Assembly (NCBI GenBank): GCA_013284265.1
Contig: JABTBR010000022.1
Location: 42,930 to 106,929 of the forward strand
Source: Oxalobacteraceae bacterium
GTDB taxonomy: Bacteria; Pseudomonadota; Gammaproteobacteria; Burkholderiales; Burkholderiaceae_D
DNA length: 64,000 nucleotides
Direction of reading: 5' to 3'
Part shown: positions 48,301-60,300 of the stretch, piece after piece
Position numbering within the stretch: position 1 is the stretch's first letter
Layout of the letters: every line of letters starts with the position of its first letter
Program-made: the position numbers and the translations under genes
Notes under the pieces: generated by a model
What the model was told of the DNA's origin: nothing
The model's database searches: none
Seen by the model: the letters and a program-made list of their open reading frames with translations, nothing else

Positions 48301-51300
48301 ACGACAAGAACGGCAACCTGACCTCAGTGCTCGACAACGTCGGCCGTATGCAGACCAATACCTACGACGCCGCTAATCTGCAGCTGACCTCGGTCGACGC
48401 TAACAGCGTCACCACGAAGTTCACTTACGATGCCGTTAACCGCGTTCTGAGCAAGAGTGTCGATCCAACCGGCCTGAACCTGACGTCCAGCTACACTTAC
48501 GATGCGCTGGGCCGGCAGGCCACCATGGCGGATCCGAACGGCAACGTCACCGTCACCAATTACGACGCCGACGGTCAAGTCAGGTCCATCGTGGTCGACA
48601 GCGGCGCCGGCCACCTGAATTTGACCACCCGCTTCAGCTACGACAGCCTGGGCCGCAAACTGAGCGTCACCGATCCGAACGGCATCGTCACCAGCTTCAG
48701 CTACGATGCCAATGGCAACGCCAGCAGCTCCGTGGAGGATGTAGGCGGCGTCAACCTGCCAACCAGGAACATTTACGACAGCACCGGCAACCACCTGCTG
48801 CTGCGCTCGACCTCAGGCCAGGTGACGCGCTACGCCTACGACGTTGCCGGCAACCTGGTCTGGCAGATCGACCCGACCGGTGCCGTCACCGGATACACCT
48901 ATGACGCCGACAACCGTCTGGTCAAGACCACGCAATACAGCAAGCAGAGCAGCCTGTTCACCGGCGCCCAGCCGCCGACCGCAGAACAGACTTTCACCGC
49001 CGCCCAGATCGCTGTCAGCGTCACCGCCGATGCGGCGCATGACGCCACCAGCCGCACCTTTTATGACAAGGATGGCCGAATCTATGCGCGCTTCGACGCT
49101 GCGGGCAACAACACGGTTTACCTCGGCTACAACGCACAGGGCAAAGCGACTGAGGTCATCAGCTATGCCAGTACGGTCGCCGCCTCCGACACCACCACCA
49201 CGGCCTCGTTGATCGCGGCATTCGCCGGCAAGGCGTCGCCGAACGACCGCCACCAGTTCTTCAACTACGATGCCCGCGGCCGCACGATCGGCATCGCGAC
49301 CGCGGTCGGCCAGAACGCGTCCAAGATCATGCAATGGCAAGTCGCCGTCCTGAAATATGACGCCAACGGCAACCTCATCAGCCGTTCGGACCGCTCCGTG
49401 CTGCAGACGTCGAACGCGCCGACCGCCGCCAACATCGACAGTTGGACCCTGGTAGCGCCGGCCACCACCGATGACCAGACATGCATGGTGTACGACAAAG
49501 CCAACCGCCTGGTCGCCACCTGCAAGCTGGCCAACGCCGTCGTCACCGTCGACAACTCCGATCCCGACAACAGCTACACCTACACCACCAACTACTGGTC
49601 CGTCAGCACCCAAGCCTATGACAGCAACGGCAACGTAGTTCAGCGCAACAGCTACGCCAATGTGATGGTGGTCGCTTCCACGACGCTGCCGACCGCCGCA
49701 TCGATCGCGTCCTACTACGTCTCGCTGTCCAATCAGAACGCCGCCGATGCCCAGACCAATCTGGTCTACGATAGCGCCAACCGCCTGACCGCGACCGCAA
49801 CCGCCCAGGGCGGAATCGGCGCCACCCGTACCTGGAGCGTGACCACCCAGCGCTACGACAAGGACGGCTATCTGCTCAGCACGCGCTCGGCAGCCACCGC
49901 GCTCACCGGTGCGACGCTGACCGCCACCCAGATCACCGGGGTGGCCACCGCCGCCAGCGATGCCATCACCAACTACCAGTATGACCATCTGGGCCACGTG
50001 GTCGCCTCGGCCGTCGCCCAAAGCCAGGATGCCCAGGGCAACACGCAGTGGGCCATCAGCACCAACGATCTGTCGCCGACCGGTCTGGTGCTGCGCTCGG
50101 TACGTTATGCCACCCTGATCACCGGAACCCTGCCAGCCGACCTCACCACCCTCAAGGGCAGTCTGGCCTGCGCTGGCGATCAGGTAACGCGCTACGCCTA
50201 CGACCAGGACAGTCGTGCTGTCCTGTCGGTCAACGGCGAAAATGAAGTCACTCAGCTGGTTTACGACACCCGCGGCAATGTAGTCGAGACTATCCAATAC
50301 GGCGCCCTCGACAATGTCCCGGCCACCCTGGACGGCTGGCAGCCGGTCGCCGGCGCTGCCGCGCCGCGCGTGACGCGCGCCGTCTACGACCTGGATAGCC
50401 GCCTTATACTGGGCATCGACGCCCAGGGTGGCGTGAGCGAAACGCGCTATGACACACTCGGGAACCGCAGCGCCAGCGTCCGCTACGCCATCGCACTTAC
50501 CAGCGCCCAGCTGACCGCACTGGGCGCCGCGCCCACGTCGGAACAGGTGCGCGCTGTGCTGGCGGTGGACGCGCTCAATGACCGCACAACCCGCTATGTG
50601 TATGACGACGAAGGTCAACTGCGCTTCACGGTCGATGCGGCCGGCTACATCACGGAAAACCGCTACAACGGGTTCGGCCAGATGGTCACCCAGTATGCCT
50701 ATAAGACCGCCAAGCAGTTTGCCGACGTCGGGCTGGCCGATGCGCTGGTCACCGAAGCGACGAAACAAGCCGGCAACTGCCGCACGCTGAGCTACACCTA
50801 CGATCTGAACGGCAACTTGCTGACCGCTACCGATGCCGCAGGCGGTATCAAGAAATATAGCTATGATGCCTGCGGACGCCAAAGCACTTATACCGATGAG
50901 CTCAATTCCGTCTGGACCTACCTCAACGATGCGACCGGCCGCAGGATCTCGGAAAGCAGCCCCAAGGTCGCTGCCTACACCAGTAGCGCACTCACCACGA
51001 CCATGGGCGCCTGGGGTACGGGCACGCAAACCTCGCTGATCACCAAATACGTATACAACGCGCTTGGCCAGCTGAGCTCGAAGACCGAGGCTAGCGGTAC
51101 GGAGATGGAGCGCGCCATCACCTACGGCTATGATCTCGCCGGCCGTCTGGTCAGCACGACCCAGCCTGCGGTCAAGGTCTACGACGCCGTCAACGATCCG
51201 CTGTCGTCGGGCGGCTCGACCGTCGCGATAGAGAAGGACACCGGCCCGCGCACCATTGTGATCACCTACGATGCCTTTGGCGACGCCGTCGCCACCACCG

Positions 51301-54300
51301 ACATCGGCGGCGTCACCAGCTACGCCGTGTTCGACAAGCTGGGCCGCAAGACAGCCGACATCGACGCCCAGGGCTATGTCACCACCTATGGCTTGAACGC
51401 TTTTGGCGAAAGAGCCAAGCTGACCCGGTACGCCACCTCCATCGGCGCCGTCAGCGCGCCGCTAAGCGGAACGGCGCTGGCACAGCGCCTGGTCAAGGAT
51501 GGCGCCAACGACCGCACCCTCACCACCGATTATGACGGAATGGGCCGCGTCATCCTGGTGCGCGAACCCGTGGTGGAAGTGTACGACCCGCACAGCCAGG
51601 GTCAATCCGTTCTGATTCACGCCGGCAAAACCACGGCCACTCGTTACAACGCCTTCGGCGAAGTCATCGAGACCTCCGTCTACGGCGCCGACCTGCAAGG
51701 CAAGCAGGTCACCGATACCGCCGTCACGCGCACCTACTACGACACGGCCGGCAATGTCGCCGCCCAGATCGATGCCTTGTCCGCCAAGGCCGGGGCGCAG
51801 CAAGGCTATCTGACCACGTTCGCCCGCGACCTGGCAGGCAACGTCGCGACCAAGACCGAATACGGCAGTGCGATGACGAGTTGGAGCGACGATTGGCCTT
51901 CGACACTGAACGGCTTCCTGAGTGCAGCGCCGGACACCAAGCTGGACCGTGTCACCGGCTACACTTACGATGGCTGCAACCGGGTAGTGACCGAAACGAA
52001 CGTGGGCGTCATTTATGCGGACAGCGCAACTTCGCTCGATAGCATAAACAAGCTCAACGTCACGACCACCTACGCCTACGACAAGCGTGGCCTGCGCACG
52101 ACGGTCAGCAACGCGCTCGGCAACACCACCTATACCTACTACGACAAGCTGGGCCGAGTCACCGGAACCGCCTCCTACCAGCAGAGCACCGTGTCCGGCG
52201 TCAACAGCGGCGCCGGCGCCAGCCTGACTGAATATAAACGCGATATCTGTGGCAACGCCATTCTGACCATTGCCTACGCACAGGGCGTCAACGGTGCGCC
52301 AACCGTGGGCTCAGCCACGGCGTTTGCGGCCACGGATATCAACAACCGGGTCACTGCCAAGGCATTTAACATTGACGGCAATGCGATTCAGGTCATCGAT
52401 GCTGAGCAATTCGCCAAGGCGCCCGCCTCGCGCAGCCCTGCCTATACCTCGTATGATGCTTACGGACGCGCCGTCAAGCAGTGGCGCAGCGTCACCAACG
52501 GCACGGCCACCCAGACCTCGTACCAGGTCAGCCGCTACGACGCGCTGGGCCGCGTGACCGACGTCGTGACCCCGAATGACCGCGCCGCCGGCAACGTCGT
52601 ACTACAGGATCACGTTGCCTACCAATACAACAGCTTCGGCGAACTGACCCAGACCTCGGCCGGCGACTATTACCGCTATGACCAGGCCGGCAACGTCTGG
52701 CTCAGCAATGCCACCGGCGCCGACCAGGTCAGCCTGCACGATGTGATGGGCCAGACCACCGTCGCCATCAAGAGCACCAGCGCCACTGATCCGCATGCGC
52801 TGCAGGCGCTGAACACGGCATCGGATGCCCTGCTGCTGGACGACGTGCAGCGCACCGACACTCGCTACGATATGCTGGGCCATGCCATCGACAACAGCGA
52901 CAGCAACAGCAACCACGCCGAGCTGCTGCAGCAAGTCAACGGTAACTGGATCAAGACCAGCTCAGCCATCAACAAGGCCACCGCAGGCAGCCTGCTGATC
53001 CTCGGCCGGCCGGAAAACACCGACAAGACCTTCACGGTCCGTTATCGCAGCCTGTCGAGCAACACCTGGATCGACGCCCCGTCCGCCAGCATCCAGTGGG
53101 TGAACGGCTACCCGACCTTCAGCACGGCCGGCCTGGCGGGCGGCGACTACGCCTACCAAGTCTTTGCGCTGCCGGGCGGCGCAACGGTGTACCAGGCCGG
53201 CGGCGGCACGCTGTCGATCAGCACCCGCGATGCCGTGCTGGCTCAGTCCAAGCAGTTCATCGCGCTGTACCTGATGCTGTTTAACCGCGCCCCAACCCAG
53301 GCCGAGGTGAACACGGCCATGCAATCGCTCGACCGCGGCAAGACCCTGCCCCAGCTGGCCGGCAGCCTGCTCGGCAGCGACGAGGGCAAGTCCGTACTGA
53401 CCGGCAGCAATGCTGTGGCCGGCATCTACGCCGGCGCATTGGGCAAGAGCCTCGGCGACCCGGCCGTGGCCGCTGACGCCCAGGCCTGGAGCGCCCAGCT
53501 CGACCTGTCCAACCGTTCCGGCTGGCACAACGGGGAGGTGCTGGTCAACCTGCTCAACGCCAACAGTGCCGTACTCGACAGGCGTGCTACCGCCCTGCTG
53601 AACTATCTGGTGGTGCAAGGCGGCTCCAATACGGCAAGCGCTGCGCAGGTGCTCTTGCACGCCAACACGGCAGCCGACGGCGCCATCAGCGAGGGCTCCA
53701 CTGCCGCCCTGGCCGAGCGCCAGCGAGACCAAATCACCAGCCTGTACCTCTCCCTGACCGGCGCCATGGCGAGCCAGCAGGACAGTGATTCCTGGTTCAG
53801 TGCCCTCCAGACCGGCAGAACTCTGCAAGACGTTGCCCAAGGACTACTCGACCTGCTTAAGCCGGGCAACAATGTCCCGCTCAGCCAGAGCGACGTGATC
53901 ACGCGCCTGTTCACCTACCTGCTGGGCCGTGCGCCAAGCACCGCGGAAATGACAGGCCGCCAAGCCCAGATGAACGGTACGCCGCAGCTCAGCGCTGCGG
54001 CCTTCGCAGTTGCATTCATGCAGGAAGTTTCCGGCTATCTGGGCGCCGACGCCACCATGACGCAAGCCCGCGCTGAGCTGTTTGACAAGGTCAAGCTGGC
54101 GCAGGCTTATATGGGCACGCAGACCGCCATACCCGGTGCAGACACCATCAGCGTCGGCAATGCCTATATTGACGGCGTGGTCGCGGCGGCAACTGCCAAG
54201 GCATCCGGTGGCGCCACCGCGCTGCAGCTGTATCAGAACCTCGTCAAGGCGCAGCGCGCCATCAGCACGATGGGCAACGTTGGCTCGATCTCGTTGGCCG

Positions 54301-57300
54301 ACCGCGCACGCATGGACGTGGCGCGCCTGTATGTCACGATCCTGGGCCGTCCGCCCGAACTGGCGGAACTGCGCAGCGGCCTGGCATTGCTCAACGATGC
54401 CAATGACAAGCTGGCTTTGCTTGCAACGAATCTCCTGCAAAGCCAGTCCGCTGCCCCAGGCGCCCTGTACCCGAGCAGCATGAGCGACAGCGCCTTTGTC
54501 GCCCAGCTCTATCAGTCGCTGAACGGCCAGACTGCCACAGACAGTGTGCTCGCATCCTGGACCAGCGTGGCCACGACCAGTGGTCGCGCTGCGGTGCTCA
54601 CCCAGATGCTGGCCGCCCTGCGAGCCGACCAGAGCACTGGCACCGCTGCCGCCCGCGCCCTGCTGGAAAACAAGGCCACCGTCGCGATCAGCTATGCCGA
54701 ATGGATTTCATACAGTGACCGCCAGGTCGGCGCCGCCACGCTGGCCAAAGTGTCTGGCAGCGACATCACCTCCGCCATCACTTATGCCACCGCCCAGCGC
54801 CAAGCCTACGACACCCAAACGCAGAATCTGCGCGATCTTGCTCCGCAACTGAGCGAATTGTCGTCCGGCTACCAGGCGCTGAAAAACGTCACCGTCCAGA
54901 GCATGCCGGCGTTCGCACAGGCAGCCCTGCTCTATACCTGCGTCCTGAACCGTGGAAACATGCAAACCACGTCTGCGGAAATCGTCAGTCTGGCGGCAAC
55001 CATTCGCAGCAGCGGCCTTTCCGCCGGCGTGCAGGCTCTGCTCAACACCACCGAAGGCAAAAACCTTTACGGCGCCGAGCTGACCGACGGCGTCGGCCAG
55101 GCACTCGCCCTGCATTACTACGCTATTCTCACCGGCCAGAACACGATGCCGCCAGACGCATTGAGCTACTGGACCGGCCGTTTCAAGGCCGACGTCAAGC
55201 AAGCCATGGTCGAGATGCTGAACCCAAGCATCCTGACCACGCCCGCCACCACAGCGAGCAACGGTGTCTCGATCAATACAACCATTTCCCTGCGGTACGC
55301 ATATGCAGGATTTGCCCTCAGTTTCAGCTTGGCGGCCCAGACCGGCGCACTGGCAACCGAAAAGGCGCAGTCGCAGGACGCGCTGAACGTGCTGTGGACG
55401 GCAATACAGGGCGTCGACTTCCCGGAAATGTACGCAATGAACGCCATTGCCGCCCAGCCGGACACGCTACAGACCCTGGCAGTAGTACAGGCATTGCTCG
55501 CACTGCCAGGCACGAACATCAACATCGATACGGTCAACGCCGCCAAGGCTGCGATCAACGGCGGCGCCACGCTGGAAAGCACGGTGGCCGCGCTGGCGAT
55601 GAACAACCCGCAGTTCAACCCTGGCAACCTGGCGCCTGCTGCTGCACTGGCGGCAATTCCACGCAGCTTTGCCGCCGCCATGTACGCAGCGCTGCGTCCG
55701 GCTGACACATCAGGCAACTACGATCAGTCTCAAATCGACGCGCTGTGGGCCCAGCTGAAAACTTCGGGCAACATCGGCGCTACCATCATCGCCCTGTCCA
55801 ACCCGAGCTATGGCGCCAGCACACCAACGCCGGCAGTTCCCGCTGTAGTCTCCACCGCCTTTGTAAGCCTGCGGCTGGCCGCAAAACTCAAGGAACTGTG
55901 GCCGGACCTGGCGACCCAGACGGCGGCCCAGATGGCACTGGACGCCCAGCAGGCCATCGCCATATCACCGCTTGAGTTCGAACGCACGCGCGTCGCTTAC
56001 CTGTATGTCACCATTCTCGGCCGCCCGCCTGAAATGGCGGAACTCAATAATGGCGTCACGCTGCTGAACGATCCCGCAGGCGGCACAACGGCCTTGTCCA
56101 AGCAACTGCTGCAAGGCCAGGGCAGCCGCTATCCGGGTTCCATGAGTGACGGCGCCTTCGCCGCCGCGCTCTACCAGTCCCTGTACGGCCAGTCTGCCGA
56201 TGCCCCGACTTTGGCGGCCTGGACCGCAAAAACCGGCGTCGCTGGCCGCGCCGGCGCACTGGCCCAGATGCTGACTGCCATGCTGGCCGACCAGAACCCG
56301 GCGACGGCGTCCGTGCAATCGCTGCTAAAAAACAAGGCTGCGGTGGCTGTCATCTATGCCAAGTCGATTTCCTACGGCGACGCCCAGGTCGGGAGCGACA
56401 TGCTGAGCCAGGTCACCAGCGGCGACAGCGCCATTGCAACGAGCTATGGCACGGGCAAACGTCAGGCATATGACGCGGTCAATCAAACCACGCGCGATCT
56501 GGCCAACCAGCAAGCGACCATGGCCGGCGACTACGCCAACGTCCAGAATCAGAACCTGCTGAGCTTGCCCCCCCTGTCGCAGGCAGCCCTGCTGTATTCC
56601 AGCATCCTGAGCGCCCTGCCTACCGTGGCAAATATGCAAGCCCTGGCTAAGGTGATTCAGCAGAACGGCACTTACGCTGCCGCACAACAGCTACTCAACA
56701 GTGTCGAAGGCCAATCCATTTATGGTGCCGACCTCAGTAATCCGGCTGCGCTGGCCAAGCACCTGTACACCAAGCTAACCGGCCAGGCAACGCCGCCGGC
56801 GCCGGGTACGCTGGACTACTGGACCGACTACCTCAAGACAAATCTGTCGCACGCAGTCGTCGCCATGATCGGACCAATCCTGATGGCTACACCGACGCCG
56901 GGAATTGACGCGGCTGCGCGCTACCGCGTCAATCTCGCCATCACGATGCGCTATATCGGCGCCTATTTCTCGCTGAACGACCTGGCCCAAGCAGGTGTTC
57001 AGGCGGCGCGGGACGCGCTGGAATCGCAGTTCGATGTACTGCAAGCCGCCTATCTCGATACCGGCAACCTGAATACCGCAAAGGCCCAGCAGCCAGCCGC
57101 CATTGAAAAACTCAACGTTCTGCAGGCCATCTTGGTACTGCCTGGCGTCACCGTGACTGACGCCACACTCAACAACGCGCTGAACATGCTGCACGCCGGC
57201 ACCCCGCTCGACAGCATCGTCGCACAGCTGATATTGAACAGTGCGCAGTTCAACCCGGCTGGCCTCGGCCTGGCTGCCGCCACCGCGAATGTGTCGCGGG

Positions 57301-60300
57301 GGTTTGCCGCTGCGCTGTACGCTAAGCTGTACCCGGCCAACCCGGACGGCAGCTATGACACCGTCGGCATTGAGGCGCTCTGGACCCAGCTGAAGACTTC
57401 CACCGATATCGGCAAAACCCTGCTCGCGCTCGCCAACCCGGCCGGCGGCGGCAACGACCCGCTCCAGGCCGCCGCATCCATCGCCTCGGCCAAAACAGTT
57501 GCCAGCCAGCTCCAGGCCATGGTCAACGCGCTGTGGCCAGACATGGCCACCCAGACCGCAAACCAGCAGGCGGCCGACACGGCGCAGCTGCGCAACAACG
57601 ACAAGGTCTCCCTATTCTACGCGCTGCAAGTCGCACTGGGCGACAAGGCCAGCGCCGTGGATGGCTTGATCGACGGCAGCCTCTCGCTGGACAACGACCT
57701 GAATGGCACGGCACTGTCGATGCTGTCCGGCGACGGTCCGCGCGCGCGCGCGTTGCGCCCAATGGGCAACAGCGAATTCGTGCAAGCGATCTACACTGCC
57801 TTCGGCTGGCCAGCCAGCCAGGCCGAGAAAGACAGCAACGCCGCCAAGCTGGCCGATGGCAATACCCGCTTTAGCGTCGCCATCGACATTGCCAATAGCA
57901 TTGTTCACTACATCGGCAACGACCCGGCCCAGCTGGCCCGTCATCTGCTAGTCCAGGGCCAACTGGTCGGCACGGCGGCATCGGACCAGCTTGCACTGAA
58001 CAGCTACGCAAGCACGACCGCCGCCGCCCTCGGCCAGGCCAACGTCATCGCGACGCAATCGCTGAACAGCGCAGACATCCACCTGATCAGCGCCGACAGC
58101 ACCAGCCTGCACACCAGCGTGCTGGGCAGCGTCATGCCCAAGATGACGGTCGACCGCTGGGGTAACGTGCTCACCGTGGCCGATGTGCGCGACCCGAACT
58201 ACAAGACCACCTACACCTACAACTTCCGCAACGAACAGACCGACCAGGTGTTCCAGGTCAGCGACACCGACAGCACGACCAATATCACCACCACGAGCAC
58301 CGTCCACGTCCAGCACCGCTACGACGCCCTGGGCCGCATGGAAGCCTCGGTGGACGGCAACGGCAACGTGACCACCTTCGGCTACGACAGCTTCGGCAAC
58401 GTGGCGGCGGAACAACATCCCGACGGCGGCACCGTCACCGACAGCTACGACTTGTTCGGCCAGCGCACCGCCACCTCGCTCAACGCCGTCAAGCGCAATT
58501 ACGCCTACGACCACCTGGGCCACCTGGCCAGGACCTGGACCGATGCCGCTGTTAATGTCTATTCGATCAGCAATCCCGATCCCCAGGTCGGCACGTTGGC
58601 AATCACGTCCACCAGTAGACAGCTAAGCGACAGCTACAGCTACGACGAGCTGGGCCGCCGCATCAGCAACACCGACGGCAGCGGAGCGGTCACCAGGCAG
58701 CAGTACGACCTCAACGGCGACGTCGTCGCGACCACCGACGGACTCGGCTACGTCAGCACCAACACCTACGACAACCAGCACCACCGAATCAAGCAGATCG
58801 ACGCCAACGGTAATGCGCAGAGCTGGGTCTACGACGACGACGGCCGCCTGGTCGAATCGACCGACATGGCCGGCACCAAGACCCATTACAGCTATAACGC
58901 GGTCGGCCAGCTGGTGCAGAAAACCTCGACCCAGGGGCAGGACATCCGCTACACCTACAGCGGCAACCTGAGCACCCGGATCGAGGACGTCGCCACCGGC
59001 CTCACCACCGACTACACCTACGACGCCGCCGGCAACCGCCTGACGGAGAAGCAGTCGTACGCCAGCTGGGTCAACCTGCGCCCCGAGCACGTGCAGAACA
59101 ACTCCCTCAGCTACGACATGCAGAACCGCCTGGTGAGCGTGCAGGACGACCAATACAAGCTGACCTACCATTACGACAACAACGGCAACCGCAAGCAGGT
59201 GACGACCGTGTTCACCGACGCCAACGGCCTCAAGCAGACCTTAGAGGCCTACAACACCTACGACAGCATGAACCGCCAATTGATCGTCAATGGCGACAAG
59301 GTCAACGGCGTTACCGTCTACGGCGCGCACGGCCACAAGATCACCTACGACAAGGCCGGCAACCGCCTGACCGACACCTACATCGGCACCAACATCAGTG
59401 TATCGGGCAGCACCTACTCGACCGTCGAAGGTCAGGCCACCACCGAGACCTACGCCTACGACGGCGCCGGCCGCCTGTCCACCGTCAAGCGTGACGTACT
59501 GGTGGTCGACACGCGCCACTACGACGGCGCCGGGCGCACCATGGAATCGGGCTTCGTCGGCACTGCCGCCAACACCTCGCTGGTCACTGCCGCAGCGGCG
59601 ATCGGCTTGTCCGCCGATGCCAAGCTGATCGCCTACGATGCCGACGGCCGCGTGCTGCGCCAGCAGACCAAGGTATTGGGCGGCATCGTCTCCAATGACA
59701 TCCGCTACACCTCGGTCGACAATGGCGGCCACACCATCGGCGGCTACGACAAGGTCGGCAACGTGCTGGGTTATCAGGTCACGACGACCTTGGGCCAGGC
59801 CCGCACCGACCAGTACAAGTTCGACTACGATGTACGTGCCACCTACGCCGAGAAGAACGTCCACCTCAACAACACCAGCAGCACCGTCAGCGTGTACGAC
59901 GTGAACGGCCAGCGCATCCGCCTGGACAAGGTGGATACCGCCAGCGGCCAGACCAGCTCGACCACCAGCTACTGGTACGACGCGGATGGCCACATCATGT
60001 CGCGCAAAGAAGATGCCAACAGCATCTTCTCGATGGTCGTCAACGGCAACGTGCTGGGCAACGAAACCCGCACCATCGACAACTACCTGGGCCAGAACTG
60101 GGTCTCCGCCATCTCCTCGGTCTACGGCGCCGGCCCGAGCGTGTACACCGTACAAGGCGGCGAGACGATCAGGGCGATCGCCCAACGCATCTGGGGCGAC
60201 AGCAACCTGTGGTACATGATTGCAGACTTGAATGGTCTGAAGGCGGACGCCACGCTCACCGCCGGTCAGGTGCTGAAAATTCCGGCACGGATCAACACCA

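Noticed and set aside
48813..51029. Long minus-strand open frame (738 codons) and similar ones at 10883-12613, 59241-60698 and 46809-47819 inside the giant genes
   Set aside because: They are mirror images of the YD-repeat codons in GC-rich DNA, have Val/Gly/Ala/Asp-skewed composition and no domain; the plus-strand frame is clearly the coding one.
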